From contig NC_019675.1 of the NCBI RefSeq assembly GCF_000316515.1, positions 2,009,964 through 2,073,963 on the forward strand: a DNA stretch of 64,000 bases. The letters are read 5' to 3'. This stretch comes from Cyanobium gracile PCC 6307. Lineage in GTDB: Bacteria > Cyanobacteriota > Cyanobacteriia > PCC-6307 > Cyanobiaceae. The translations under genes and the position numbers were made by a program. Below are positions 53,892 through 63,050 of this stretch, in pieces. A model generated the notes under the pieces. The model made no database searches and was not told where the DNA came from. It was given only the letters and a program-made list of their open reading frames with translations. Numbering within the stretch: position 1 is the stretch's first letter; each line of letters starts with the position of its first letter.

Positions 53892-54503
53892 TCAATAGGC
53901 ATCCTGCATCTCATAGAAATCGGGCTGCACGTAATCCTTCCGCAGCGGCCAGCCCTTCCAGTCCTCCGGCATCAGCAGCCGCTTGGGATGGGGATGGCCC
54001 TCGAAGCTGATGCCGAACATGTCGAAGGTTTCGCGCTCCTGCCAGTCGGCGCCGCGGAACAGGCCGTAGAGGCTGGGGATGGTGAGGGCCCCATCCCGGG
54101 GCAGGAACACCTTCAGGCGCACCTCCTGGGGATGGGCCTCCGCCGGCAGGGGGCCGCTGGCATCGGCGAGCGCCGCCAGCTGCTCCACCATGGCCGCCAT
54201 CTTCACCAGGTGATAGAAGCTCACCAGCCGGCCGCCGGGACCTTCGTCGTAGCCGCCCTGGCACTGCAGATAATCGAAGCCGGTGGCCTTCAGGGCCGTG
54301 GCCACCAGGGGCAAGGCCGAGGCATCGACACCCAGCATCTCCACACCTTCATGGTCGGGGCCGAGGGCGGTGGTGTCGAAACCCTGGCTGGCCAGCCAGG
54401 TGGCCACGGGCCCAGGGGCGGGGCCTTCGATGGCCGCCGGGGCGGCGGCTTCGATCGCGCCGGTGTCCGCCGGATCCGGTGTGGCGGGGGTCTCCTCAGG
54501 CAT
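53892..54503 (-). CDS. ndhJ: NAD(P)H-quinone oxidoreductase subunit J
   Basis: NdhJ is part of the hydrophilic arm of NDH-1, working in cyclic electron flow and CO2 uptake on thylakoids. The 203-residue protein has [72 protein letters not shown], given here in segments, with the conserved DWQERExxDMFGI motif. The first 35 residues are Pro/Ala-rich and variable. ATG 54503 overlaps the ndhK end by eight bases, so the two are translationally coupled. It is the last gene of ndhCKJ. Confidence 0.95.
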   Translation of the reverse strand: MPEETPATPDPADTGAIEAAAPAAIEGPAPGPVATWLASQGFDTTALGPDHEGVEMLGVDASALPLVATALKATGFDYLQCQGGYDEGPGGRLVSFYHLVKMAAMVEQLAALADASGPLPAEAHPQEVRLKVFLPRDGALTIPSLYGLFRGADWQERETFDMFGISFEGHPHPKRLLMPEDWKGWPLRKDYVQPDFYEMQDAY

Positions 54504-55254
54504 CGGTGGCAGGGGCGGAGGGGGGGGTGGAAACGGCTTCGGCGCTGGCGGCGGCGGCCACAGGCAGGCCCGCAGCAGCAGCAAGGGCGGCCTGCTGGGT
54601 TTCGGCCCGCAGGTAGGCGCCTGTGACGATCGGATCGATCCGCTTCATCTGGTGGGGGATCGTGCAGTAGCGGTGGGTGGGACGCAGGTTGCCGCGCTCG
54701 GCCAGGGCTTCGTTGCCCACCTTCTTGCGCAGCTTGATCACCGCATCGAAGATCGCCTCGGGCCGTGGCGGACAACCCGGCAGGTAGAGATCGACCGGGA
54801 TCAGCTTGTCGACCCCGCGCACGGCCGTGGTGGAGTCGGCAGAGAACATGCCGCCGGTGATGGTGCAGGCCCCCATGGCGATCACGTACTTGGGCTCCGG
54901 CATCTGCTCGTAGAGCCGCACCAGGGCCGGCGCCATCTTCATCGTCACCGTGCCGGCCACGATCAGCAGATCGGCCTGGCGGGGGCTGGAGCGGGGCACC
55001 AGGCCGAAGCGGTCGAAGTCGAAGCGGGAGCCGATCAGGGCCGCGAACTCGATGAAGCAGCAGGCCGTGCCGTAGAGCAGCGGCCAGAGGCTGCTGAGCC
55101 GGGCCCAGTTGTGGAGGTCGTCGAGGCTGGTGAGAATGATGTTCTCGGAGAGGTCGGCGGTGACGCCGGGGGCGCCCACGGGGCCGCAGCTGGCCTCGCG
55201 CAGATCGCGCAGGGCGTCGACGGAGAGGGAGCCGGCAGGGGGGGTGAGGGTCAT
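54496..55254 (-). CDS. ndhK: NAD(P)H-quinone oxidoreductase subunit K
   Basis: NdhK carries cluster N2. The 252-residue protein has the four-Cys pattern: [13 protein letters not shown] gives the paired cysteines, with further ligands in [15 protein letters not shown] and [13 protein letters not shown]. The C-terminal 40 residues are Ala-rich and variable. ATG 55254 is 13 bases after the ndhC stop. The gene order ndhC-K-J is the standard cyanobacterial and plastid one. Confidence 0.96.
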   Translation of the reverse strand: MTLTPPAGSLSVDALRDLREASCGPVGAPGVTADLSENIILTSLDDLHNWARLSSLWPLLYGTACCFIEFAALIGSRFDFDRFGLVPRSSPRQADLLIVAGTVTMKMAPALVRLYEQMPEPKYVIAMGACTITGGMFSADSTTAVRGVDKLIPVDLYLPGCPPRPEAIFDAVIKLRKKVGNEALAERGNLRPTHRYCTIPHQMKRIDPIVTGAYLRAETQQAALAAAAGLPVAAAASAEAVSTPPSAPATDA

Positions 55255-55267
55255 GGTGGGGGTGTGC

Positions 55268-55630
55268 TCAGCTCCACTCGAGAGCGCCCTTGCGCCAGGC
55301 ATACGCCAAGGCCAGCACCAGGATGGAGATGAAGATCAGAGCCTCGATGAAGGCCAGCAGCCCGAGACGGTGAAAGGCCACCGCCCAGGGGTAGAGGAAG
55401 ACGGTCTCGACATCGAAGATGACGAAGACCAGGGCAAACATGTAGTAGCGGATGTTGAACTGGATCCAGGCGCCGCCGATCGGCTCCATCCCCGACTCAT
55501 AGGTGAGCTGACGCTCCCCCTGGCGGCTTTTGGGCGCCAGCAGCTTGTTGGCCACCAGCGCCAGCACCGGAACCGCCGCCGAAATCAGCAGGAAGCCCAG
55601 AAAGGCGTCGTAGCCGGAGAGCACGAACAT
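55268..55630 (-). CDS. ndhC: NAD(P)H-quinone oxidoreductase subunit 3
   Basis: The 120-residue membrane subunit has three helices and the sequence [59 protein letters not shown] (split here), and a last helix ending [11 protein letters not shown]. The length matches NdhC exactly from ATG 55630. The open frame upstream is Pro-rich and not homologous. First gene of the ndhCKJ operon, divergent from rub. Confidence 0.96.
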   Translation of the reverse strand: MFVLSGYDAFLGFLLISAAVPVLALVANKLLAPKSRQGERQLTYESGMEPIGGAWIQFNIRYYMFALVFVIFDVETVFLYPWAVAFHRLGLLAFIEALIFISILVLALAYAWRKGALEWS

Positions 55631-55773
55631 CGGCAGACCCAACCTGGCGCGCATTCTGCCACCTGCCTCCGGGGGCGGCGGTCGCCGGGGCGACCGGCCC
55701 GGCCGGCCGGCCGAAGGGGCCGCTGGGCCCGGGGTCGCCCTCGATAGAGTCCTCTGGTATGGCCAGGCACGGG

Positions 55774-56184
55774 ATGAGCACGGAACCGCCGACGGAGACA
55801 CCCACCGAAGAGTTCCCCACCGGATCCGCCGGCACCATCGGCGAGGCGGCCGAACCCGTCGCGGAGGACCCTTCCAGCCACCGCTTCGAGTGCCGCAGCT
55901 GCGGCTTCGTCTACGACCCGGCCGAGGGGGTGAAGAAGCTGGGGATCCCCGCCGGCACCTCCTTCCTCGACCTCGATCCGGTCGGTTTCCGCTGCCCGGT
56001 CTGCCGCAGCCGGGTGGGGGCCTTCAAGGACATCGGCCCGCGCAACAAGCCCAGTGGCTTCGAGGAAAACCTCAACTTCGGCCTCGGGGTGAACCGCCTC
56101 ACCCCCGGCCAGAAGAACGTGCTGATCTTCGGGGGGTTCGCCCTCGCCTTCGCTTTCTTCCTCTCCCTCTATTCCCTGCGTTGA
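55774..56184 (+). CDS. rub: Membrane-anchored rubredoxin (RubA)
   Basis: The 136-residue protein has a variable N-terminus, then a rubredoxin domain with the iron site CxxC...CxxC as C40-x2-C43 ([16 protein letters not shown]) and C74-x2-C77 ([13 protein letters not shown]). A C-terminal membrane helix ends it ([20 protein letters not shown]). Such RubA proteins are needed for photosystem assembly in oxygenic phototrophs. ATG 55774 is preferred over 55759. Its TGA overlaps the ATG of ycf48, and psbEFLJ follow, the conserved cyanobacterial order. Confidence 0.94.
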   Translation: MSTEPPTETPTEEFPTGSAGTIGEAAEPVAEDPSSHRFECRSCGFVYDPAEGVKKLGIPAGTSFLDLDPVGFRCPVCRSRVGAFKDIGPRNKPSGFEENLNFGLGVNRLTPGQKNVLIFGGFALAFAFFLSLYSLR

Positions 56185-57224
56185 TGCCTGCGCCCCTTCC
56201 GGCTCTGCCGTCCTTCCTGCGCCCGCTGCGTCCCCTGCTCGGCCTGGCGCTCTCGCTGGTGCTCGCCCTAGGGCTCACGGGCTGCGTCACCACCGGCCTG
56301 CCCACCGCCGCCGCCAGCCCCTGGCAGGCGGTTCCCCTGGACACCCGCTCCAACCCCCTCGACGTGGCCTTCAGCAGCGCCGACCACGGCTTCCTGGTGG
56401 GCAGCAACCGGCTGATCATGGAAACCGACGACGGCGGTGCCAGCTGGCAAGAGCGCGCCCTCGACCTGCCCGAAGAGGAAAACTTCCGGCTGATCAGCAT
56501 CGACTTCAGCGGCCCTGAGGGCTGGATCGTGGGCCAGCCCGGCCTGCTGCTGCACAGCGACGATGCCGGCAGCAGCTGGAGCCGGCTGCTGCTCGACACC
56601 AAGCTGCCCGGCGAGCCCTATGTGGTGACGGCCCTGGGGCCGAAGACCGCCGAACTGGCCACCAACGTCGGTGCGGTGTACCGCACCACCGATGCCGGCT
56701 CCAGCTGGCAGGCCCTGGTGGGCGATGCCGCCGGCGCCATCCGCGACCTGCGCCGCAGCGCCGACGGCGACTACGTCAGCGTCAGCAGCCTGGGGAACTT
56801 CTTCGCCACCTGGGAACCGGGCCTGCCCGCCTGGCAGGTGCACCAGCGGGTCAGCAGCCAGCGGCTGCAGTCGATGGGCTTCCAGCCCGACGGCCACCTC
56901 TGGATGGTGGCCCGGGGCGCCCAGCTGCGCTTCGACGGCGACCCGAGCACCGCCGAAAGCACCGAAAGCGGCGACTGGAGCAAGCCCGTGATCCCGATCA
57001 CCAACGGCTACGGCTACCTCGACATGGCCTGGGATCCCCGCGGCGCCATCTGGACCGGCGGCGGCAACGGCACCCTGCTGGTGAGCAACGATGCCGGCGC
57101 CAGCTGGCAGCGGGATCCGGTGGGCAGCGAACAGCCCACCAACTTCTCCCGGATCGTCTTCGCCCCCGATGGCAAGGGCTTCGTTCTGGGGGAGCGGGGT
57201 GTGCTGCTGCGCTGGGTGGGTTGA
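56184..57224 (+). CDS. ycf48: Photosystem II assembly factor Ycf48/HCF136
   Basis: The 346-residue lipoprotein helps assemble the D1 precursor in early PSII reaction centres. The signal has a lipobox (SLVLALGLTGC, Cys about 34). The mature part is a seven-bladed propeller with repeated sequences such as ETDDGGASWQERAL, HSDDAGSSWSRLL, RTTDAGSSWQALV and VSNDAGASWQRDPV. The start ATG shares one base with the rubredoxin stop. A hairpin follows before psbE. The length fits the family. Confidence 0.95.
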   Translation: MPAPLPALPSFLRPLRPLLGLALSLVLALGLTGCVTTGLPTAAASPWQAVPLDTRSNPLDVAFSSADHGFLVGSNRLIMETDDGGASWQERALDLPEEENFRLISIDFSGPEGWIVGQPGLLLHSDDAGSSWSRLLLDTKLPGEPYVVTALGPKTAELATNVGAVYRTTDAGSSWQALVGDAAGAIRDLRRSADGDYVSVSSLGNFFATWEPGLPAWQVHQRVSSQRLQSMGFQPDGHLWMVARGAQLRFDGDPSTAESTESGDWSKPVIPITNGYGYLDMAWDPRGAIWTGGGNGTLLVSNDAGASWQRDPVGSEQPTNFSRIVFAPDGKGFVLGERGVLLRWVG

Positions 57225-57267
57225 GGTCGGGGGCCAACTGCATCCCTCTGTAACCAACCCCCCGACC
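57225..57267 (+). repeat. Long-loop inverted repeat between ycf48 and psbE
   Basis: GGTCGGGGG (57225-57233) pairs with CCCCCGACC (57259-57267) across a 25-base loop. No T-run follows, so it is not a clear terminator. It could stabilise the ycf48 3' end or pause transcription before psbE. Confidence 0.4.
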
Positions 57268-57323
57268 CGCTCCCGCCAGCCGCTGGCCGACCCCTAGGAT
57301 TGCCGGGCTGAACGCTTGTTGCT

Positions 57324-57578
57324 ATGGCTGCCGGCTCCACAGGGGAACGCCCGTTCTTCGAGATCATCACAAGCATCCGCTACTGGGTCATCCATGCGGT
57401 AACCCTGCCGGCCATCTTCCTGGCGGGCTTCCTGTTCGTGTCCACCGGCCTGGCCTACGACGCCTTCGGCACGCCCCGCCCGGATGCCTACTTCCAGGCC
57501 CAGGAAACCAAGGCTCCCGTCGTGAGTCAGCGTTACGAGGGCAAGAGCAGCCTTGATCTGCGCCTCCAGGAACCATGA
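57324..57578 (+). CDS. psbE: Cytochrome b559 alpha subunit
   Basis: The 84-residue protein has one membrane helix with the haem-ligand His in [20 protein letters not shown]. The luminal part contains [18 protein letters not shown]. It binds the cytochrome b559 haem with PsbF and is essential for PSII. The start is ATG 57324. Its stop overlaps the psbF start by four bases (ATGA), and psbL and psbJ follow. Confidence 0.97.
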   Translation: MAAGSTGERPFFEIITSIRYWVIHAVTLPAIFLAGFLFVSTGLAYDAFGTPRPDAYFQAQETKAPVVSQRYEGKSSLDLRLQEP

Positions 57579-57712
57579 CCCAGTCCACCGCCCCCACCAC
57601 GCCGCGCAATTACCCGATCTTCACGGTGCGCTGGCTTTCCGTCCACGCCCTCGGTATTCCCACGGTCTTCTTCCTGGGTGCCCTGGCGGCCATGCAGTTC
57701 GTCCGTCGCTGA
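57575..57712 (+). CDS. psbF: Cytochrome b559 beta subunit
   Basis: The 45-residue protein has the sequence [20 protein letters not shown], with the haem-ligand His, and ends MQFVRR. Length and sequence are typical. Translation is coupled to psbE by the ATGA overlap. Confidence 0.97.
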   Translation: MTQSTAPTTPRNYPIFTVRWLSVHALGIPTVFFLGALAAMQFVRR

Positions 57713-57719
57713 GACATCC

Positions 57720-57839
57720 ATGCAGCGCAATCCCAACCCCAACAACCTGCCGGTCGAGCTGAACCGCACCAGCCTCTATCTCGGGCTGCTGTTTGTGTTC
57801 GTCATCGGCATCCTCTTCTCCAGCTACTTCTTCAACTGA
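57720..57839 (+). CDS. psbL: Photosystem II protein L
   Basis: The 39-residue protein [20 protein letters not shown] continues into one membrane helix and ends SSYFFN. This is the standard PsbL sequence. It lies at the PSII dimer interface and helps keep the acceptor side in order. Seven bases after psbF. Confidence 0.97.
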   Translation: MQRNPNPNNLPVELNRTSLYLGLLFVFVIGILFSSYFFN

Positions 57840-57857
57840 TCGGGAGGCACCCCATCC

Positions 57858-58058
57858 ATGAGCGGCAAGAAATCCTCACTTCCTGACGGCCGGATCCCCG
57901 ACCGCCTTCCCGACGGCCGCCCGGCCGTGGCCTGGAAGAGCCGGTGGACCGAAGGGGTCCTGCCGCTCTGGATGGTCGCCACCGCCGGTGGCATGGCCGT
58001 GATCTTCGTGGTCGGCCTGTTCTTCTACGGCTCCTACGTGGGTGTCGGCTCGGCCTGA
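57858..58058 (+). CDS. psbJ: Photosystem II protein J
   Basis: The 66-residue protein has a long polar N-terminus ([20 protein letters not shown]) and one membrane helix, ending [12 protein letters not shown], the PsbJ signature. It is involved in plastoquinone exchange and PSII assembly. Last gene of psbEFLJ, followed by a terminator. Confidence 0.95.
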   Translation: MSGKKSSLPDGRIPDRLPDGRPAVAWKSRWTEGVLPLWMVATAGGMAVIFVVGLFFYGSYVGVGSA

Positions 58059-58099
58059 TCGAATGCCGTCGGCCGCGCGCCGTCCCCACGAATCTCCTC

Positions 58100-58125
58100 A
58101 GCGGATCCCCAGGGATCCGCTTTTT
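58100..58125 (+). terminator. Rho-independent terminator after psbJ
   Basis: AGCGGATCC...GGATCCGCT forms a nine-base stem with a four-base loop and is followed by a TTTT run. It lies 41 bases after the psbJ stop and faces the hisS 3' end, so it ends the rub-ycf48-psbEFLJ unit. Confidence 0.88.
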
Positions 58126-58176
58126 GTTGGCCATGGGTTGGCGGCCCTGCTCTGGCCCTGATCAACGGTGGGCGCT

Positions 58177-59478
58177 TCAGCCCTGCCGCTTCAGCTGATC
58201 CGGCGGCAGCGCCAGGAACGCCTCCCGGCTCAGCACCCGATCCCCTGACCCAGCCTCGGCATCGAGGGGCAGCAGCCTCACCTGGCCGGCCCCGGCCTCC
58301 TCGTCACCCAGCAGCAGGGCCCAGCGGGCACCGCTCCGGCGGGCCCGCTTGAGCTGCTTGTCGAAGCCGGCGCCGCTCAGATCCAGCTGCACGGCCAGCG
58401 GCGCCCCGGGGCGCTGGCGGCAGCGACGGGCGAGCTCCAGGGCGCAGGCCTCGCCCAGGGCCCCCCGGTTCACCACGTAGATGTCGGGCTGGGCGGCCGT
58501 CACCGGAGCCTGTGTTCCCGCTTCCATGGCCTGGCTGAGCAGCAGCACCAGCCGCTCCATGCCGAGGGCCCAGCCGATGGCGGGCGTGGCGGGGCCGCCC
58601 AGCTGCTCCACCAGGCCGTCGTAGCGCCCTCCGCCGCACACGGTCGCCTGGGCCCCCAACTGGCTGCTGGTGATCTCGAAGGCGGTGTGACCGTAGTAAT
58701 CGAGGCCCCGCACCAGGCGCGGGTTGAGCTCGAAGGGGATGGCGAGGGCCTCCAGGCCCTGGCGCACCCGCAGGAAGCGTTCATGGCTCTCGCCGCTGAG
58801 GGCATCGGCCAGGGTGGGGGCTCCGGCCAGCAGGGCCTGGGTGTCGGGATTCTTGGAATCGAGCACCCGCAGGGGGTTGGTGGTGATCCGCTGCTGGGAA
58901 TCGGGATCCAGACGGTCCCGATGGGCCTCCAGCCAGGCCACCAGTTCGGCCCGGTAGCGCTGCCGGTCCTCGGGACTGCCCAGGGAGTTGAGCTCCAGGG
59001 ACAGGCCGCCCACCCCCAGGTCCATCAACAGATCCCAGGCGATGGCGATGGCCTCCACATCGCTGCGGGGATCGCCGTGACCGAGGAACTCCAGGCCGAT
59101 CTGGTGGAACTGCCGCTGCCGGCCGGCCTGGGGCCGCTCGTAGCGGAACATCGGCCCTCCGTACCAGAGCCGCTGGGGTCCCTGGGCCACCAGGCCATGC
59201 TGGATGGCGGCCCGCACCACCGAGGCGGTGCCCTCGGGCCGCAGGGTGCAGTTGCGGGCGCCCCGATCCTCGAAGCTGTACATCTCCTTGCCCACCACGT
59301 CGGTGGCCTCGCCGATGCCCCGGGCGAACAGCTCGGTCACCTCGAGCAGGGGCGTGCGGATCTCCTCGACGGCGGCCCGGCGGAAGTGCTCCCTGGCGGT
59401 GGCTTCGATCCGCTGCCAGAAGGGGGTCTGACCGGGCAGCAGGTCGACCATGCCCCGCAGGCTCTGGAGCGGTTTCAA
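58177..59478 (-). CDS. hisS: Histidyl-tRNA synthetase
   Basis: This class II aminoacyl-tRNA synthetase has 433 residues. The N-terminus has [20 protein letters not shown]. Motif 2 is in [23 protein letters not shown] (segments), preceded by [13 protein letters not shown]. The histidine-specific stretch is [14 protein letters not shown] and motif 3 is [15 protein letters not shown]. The C-terminal anticodon domain contains [28 protein letters not shown]. Standard in every respect. Convergent with psbJ and separate from the sugar genes. Confidence 0.97.
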   Translation of the reverse strand: MKPLQSLRGMVDLLPGQTPFWQRIEATAREHFRRAAVEEIRTPLLEVTELFARGIGEATDVVGKEMYSFEDRGARNCTLRPEGTASVVRAAIQHGLVAQGPQRLWYGGPMFRYERPQAGRQRQFHQIGLEFLGHGDPRSDVEAIAIAWDLLMDLGVGGLSLELNSLGSPEDRQRYRAELVAWLEAHRDRLDPDSQQRITTNPLRVLDSKNPDTQALLAGAPTLADALSGESHERFLRVRQGLEALAIPFELNPRLVRGLDYYGHTAFEITSSQLGAQATVCGGGRYDGLVEQLGGPATPAIGWALGMERLVLLLSQAMEAGTQAPVTAAQPDIYVVNRGALGEACALELARRCRQRPGAPLAVQLDLSGAGFDKQLKRARRSGARWALLLGDEEAGAGQVRLLPLDAEAGSGDRVLSREAFLALPPDQLKRQG

Positions 59479-59523
59479 GGCGGTGCGGATCGGCAGCGAT
59501 CCATTGTGCCCGAAGGGCTCGGC

Positions 59524-60552
59524 TCAGACGCCGTGGAAGGCGCGGTACCAGGCAGCGAAGCGCCCGATTCCCACCTCGATCGCCGTGGAGGGCCGGAACC
59601 CCACCCAGGACTCCAGGGCGCTGGTGTCGGCCGCGGTGGCCGGCACGTCCCCGGGCTGCATGGGCTGCAGATCCCTGATCGCCGGGCGTCCGAGGGCCTG
59701 CTCGAGCAGCTCGATGAACCGCAGCAGGGGTACGGGCCGGGCGTTGCCGATGTTGAAGATCCGGTGGGGAGCGGCGGCCGTGGCCGGATCCGGGTGCAGC
59801 GGATCGAAGGCCGGATCCGCCGTGGCGGGCTTGTCGAGGCAGCGGATCACCCCCTCGACGATGTCGTCGATGTAGGTGAAATCCCGCTCCATGCGGCCCT
59901 GGTTGAACACCCGGATCGGTTCACCCGCCAGGATCGCCCGGGCGAACAGCATCGGTGCCATGTCGGGCCGCCCCCAGGGGCCATAGACGGTGAAGAAGCG
60001 CAGGCCCGTGGCCGGCAGACCGTAGAGATGGCTGTAGGTGTGAGCCATCAGTTCGTTGGCTTTCTTGGTGGCCGCGTACAGGCTCACCGGATGGTTCACC
60101 GGATCCTGTTCCGAGAAGGGCATGTGCCGGTTGCCGCCGTAGATCGAACTGCTGGAGGCATACACCAGATGCTCCACCTCCCCGTGGCGGCAGGCCTCGA
60201 GGATGGTGCCGAAGCCCACCACGTTGCTCTGGATGTAAAGCGATGGGTTCTCCAGCGAGTGGCGCACACCGGCCTGGGCCGCCAGATGCAGCACCCGGTC
60301 CGGCCGCTCGGCGGCGAACAGGGCCGCCACCCCTTCGGCATCCACCAGATCGAGGCGATGGAAGCGGAAAGCCCCCGCCGGAGCCAGACCCTCGAGCCGC
60401 TCCAGCCGCGCCTGTTTCAGGGCCGGGTCGTAGTAGGCATTGAGGTTGTCGAGCCCGATCAGCCGCTCACCGCGGGCCAGGAGCTGCTCGGCCACAGCCC
60501 CTCCAATGAAGCCGGCGACCCCGGTGACGAGGATCGGTGCCTTCGCCGTCAA
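59524..60552 (-). CDS. NAD-dependent epimerase, UDP-glucuronate 4-epimerase-like
   Basis: This 342-residue extended SDR protein shows [19 protein letters not shown], the [18 protein letters not shown] stretch typical of UDP-glucuronate epimerases (making UDP-GalA), and the catalytic Y-x3-K in [43 protein letters not shown] (segments). The alternative is a general UDP-GlcNAc/Glc epimerase. It is the last gene of an apparent operon with UDP-xylose synthase and UDP-glucose dehydrogenase; the start overlaps the previous gene by four bases. Confidence 0.87.
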   Translation of the reverse strand: MTAKAPILVTGVAGFIGGAVAEQLLARGERLIGLDNLNAYYDPALKQARLERLEGLAPAGAFRFHRLDLVDAEGVAALFAAERPDRVLHLAAQAGVRHSLENPSLYIQSNVVGFGTILEACRHGEVEHLVYASSSSIYGGNRHMPFSEQDPVNHPVSLYAATKKANELMAHTYSHLYGLPATGLRFFTVYGPWGRPDMAPMLFARAILAGEPIRVFNQGRMERDFTYIDDIVEGVIRCLDKPATADPAFDPLHPDPATAAAPHRIFNIGNARPVPLLRFIELLEQALGRPAIRDLQPMQPGDVPATAADTSALESWVGFRPSTAIEVGIGRFAAWYRAFHGV

Positions 60553-61490
60553 CGACCCGGCCGCATCCGTTCACGGAAGTAGGCGATGGTGGGCTCCAAC
60601 CCCTCGTCCAGGCTCACCTTCGGCTCCCAGCCGAGCTGTTCGCGGGCCAGGTCGATCACGGGCTGGCGCTGCAGGGGATCATCCTGGGGCAGGGGCTGGG
60701 TGGTGAGCTCCAGGGAGGGCTGAATCCGGTCCCGGACCTTCTCGGCCAGCTGGCGGATGGTGAACTCCCCGGGATTGCCGATGTTGATCGGGCCGGTGTG
60801 CTCCCCGTTCATCAGCCGGATCATGCCCTCGATCAGGTCATCCACGTAGCAGAAGGAGCGGGTCTGGCTGCCGTCGCCGTAGAGGGTGAGCGGCAGACCC
60901 TGCAGCGCCTGGACGATGAAGTTGCTCACCACCCGGCCGTCGTCGGGGAGCATGCGGGGGCCGTAGGTGTTGAAGATGCGCATCACACGGATCTCGGTAT
61001 CGTGCATGCGCTGGTAATCGAAGCAGAGCGTCTCGGCGATCCGCTTGCCCTCGTCGTAGCAGGAGCGGATGCCGATCGTGTTGACGCAGCCTCGGTAGCT
61101 CTCGGGCTGCGGATGGATCTCCGGATCGCCGTAGACCTCGCTGGTGCTGGCCAGCAGCAGCCGGGCCCCGACGCGCCGCGCCAGCCCGAGCATGTTGTAG
61201 GTGCCGAGGAAGCTGGTCTTGGCGGTCTTGATGGGATTGAACTGGTAGTGCACCGGCGAGGCCGGGCAGGCCAGGTGCCAGATCCGGTCCACCTCGAGCC
61301 GGATCGGCTCGGTGACGTCATGGCGGATCAGCTCGAAGCGCGGATGGCCGATCCACTGCCGCACGTTCTCCTTGCGGCCGGTGAAGTAGTTGTCGAGGCA
61401 GATCACCTCCTCGCCGGCCTCCATCAGCCGGTCGAGGAGATGGGATCCGAGGAAGCCGGCCCCGCCCGTGATCAGATTGCGCCGCGTCAC
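60549..61490 (-). CDS. UDP-glucuronate decarboxylase (UDP-xylose synthase)
   Basis: The 313-residue extended SDR turns UDP-GlcA into UDP-xylose. Motifs are [78 protein letters not shown] (catalytic Y-x3-K) and [10 protein letters not shown]. The spacing and the STSEVYGDP stretch are diagnostic. It starts at ATG 61490, directly after the dehydrogenase stop, and overlaps the epimerase by four bases. Its substrate would come from the upstream dehydrogenase, which here carries a frameshift. Confidence 0.93.
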   Translation of the reverse strand: MTRRNLITGGAGFLGSHLLDRLMEAGEEVICLDNYFTGRKENVRQWIGHPRFELIRHDVTEPIRLEVDRIWHLACPASPVHYQFNPIKTAKTSFLGTYNMLGLARRVGARLLLASTSEVYGDPEIHPQPESYRGCVNTIGIRSCYDEGKRIAETLCFDYQRMHDTEIRVMRIFNTYGPRMLPDDGRVVSNFIVQALQGLPLTLYGDGSQTRSFCYVDDLIEGMIRLMNGEHTGPINIGNPGEFTIRQLAEKVRDRIQPSLELTTQPLPQDDPLQRQPVIDLAREQLGWEPKVSLDEGLEPTIAYFRERMRPGR

Positions 61491-62904
61491 TCAGCCCTCA
61501 CCCACCCGCCAGACGTTAAGACCCGCCGCCCGGGCGGCAGCGGCATCGGCGATGGCCCTGGCATCAAACAGCCAGGCCGGGCGTCGCATCACCGCCGCGA
61601 TCGCCCCCCAGTCCAGCCGGGCATAGTCACGCCACTCGGTGAGGATCAGCAGGGCATCGGCGCCGGCGGCCGCCTCCAGGGGCGATCCCGCCGTCTGCCA
61701 GCCGCCGTCGGCCGGTGAGGCGGGCTGGCCGAGATCCTCGGCGATCTGGGCGGCTGACACCTTGGGATCCACGATCGCCAGGCGGGCCCCCTCCTCGATC
61801 AGGTTCTGGCAGATGCGAATGGCGGGGGCCTCCCGGGTGTCGTTGGTGTCCGCCTTGAAGGCGAAGCCCAGCACGGCGATCCGCTTGCCGGTGACGGTGC
61901 CGAACAGGCGCTGCACCACCAGCCGGGCGATGCGGTCCTGCTGCCAGGTGTTGAGGGTCACCACCTGTTCCCAGTAGCCCGCCACCTCCTCCAGCCCGTA
62001 GTGGCGGCAGAGGTACACCAGGTTGAGGATGTCCTTCTGAAAGCAGCTGCCGCCGAAGCCGGGACCGGCCTGCAGGAACTTGGCGCCGATCCTGGAATCG
62101 GTGCCGATGGCGCGGCCCACCTCGCGCACGTCGGCCCCGGTGGCCTCACACAGGGCGGCAATGCTGTTGATCGAGGAGATCCGCTGGGCCAGATAGGCGT
62201 TGGCGGTGAGCTTGGAGAGCTCGCTGCTCCAGAGATTGGTGCGCAGGATCCGTTCCTGGGGCACCCAGGTGCCATAGATCCCGGCCAGGGATTCGATCGC
62301 CGCAGGTTCCTCGCCGCCGATCAGTACCCGGTCGGGGGCTTCGAGGTCGGCGATCGCCGTGCCCTCGGCCAGGAATTCGGGATTGGAGAGCACCGCGAAG
62401 GTCTTGGCTTGCCTGCGATCGCCCTCCGGGCGGTTCTGCTGGGCGGCCCCCAGGATCGCCTTCACCGTCTCGGCGGTGCGGACCGGCAGGGTGCTCTTCT
62501 CGACCACGATCGTGTGGCCCCGGGCGGAGGCGGCCACCTGGCGGGCCGAGGCCTCGATCCAGCGCAGGTCACTGGCCTGGCCGGCCCCCACGCCCTTGGT
62601 CTTGGTGGGGGTGTTCACGGAGAGGAACACCATGTCGGCCGCAGCGATGGCCGCATCGACTTCGGTGGTGAAGTGGAGGTTGCGCCCCCTGGCCCGGCCC
62701 ACCACCGCATCCAGCCCGGGCTCGTACACCGGCAGGCGAGACAGATCCGGGTCGTTCCAGGCGGCGATCCGCTCGGCATTGAGATCGACCACCGTGACCT
62801 GAATCCCGGGACAACGGTCGGCGATCACGGCCATCGTCGGCCCCCCCCACGTAACCCGCTCCGATGCAACAGATGGTGCGAATCGGCGGTTGGGCCGGGT
62901 CCAT
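61491..62904 (-). pseudogene. ugd: UDP-glucose 6-dehydrogenase gene with poly-G frameshift
   Basis: The enzyme oxidises UDP-Glc to UDP-GlcA. ATG 62904 begins MDPAQPPIRTICCIGAGYVGG, the Rossmann start, then frame is lost. The rest is in another frame from PTMAVIADRCPGIQVTVVDL onward to the stop at 61491. The switch is at a run of eight G (C8 on the plus strand, 62841-62848), where seven would restore GYVGGPTMAV. All other motifs are intact: FLSVNTPTKTKG, VEKSTLPVRTAE, LSNPEFLAEGTAI and the catalytic Cys in GPGFGGSCFQKDI. The predicted full length is about 470 residues, normal. It may be a real mutation, phase variation or a sequencing error. Confidence 0.9.
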
Positions 62905-63050
62905 GGGGGATGGCAGTGCTGCGGGGAGGTTACCGCCATTACCTGGCTTTGGCCGTGGCCATGGCCGGGTGATGGCGGTGGCGGCTCCGGGGCGGTGACG
63001 GAGGTTAAGGACAGGTAAGTTGTGGCCAGGAGCCTGACGGGGGCCGGTCC

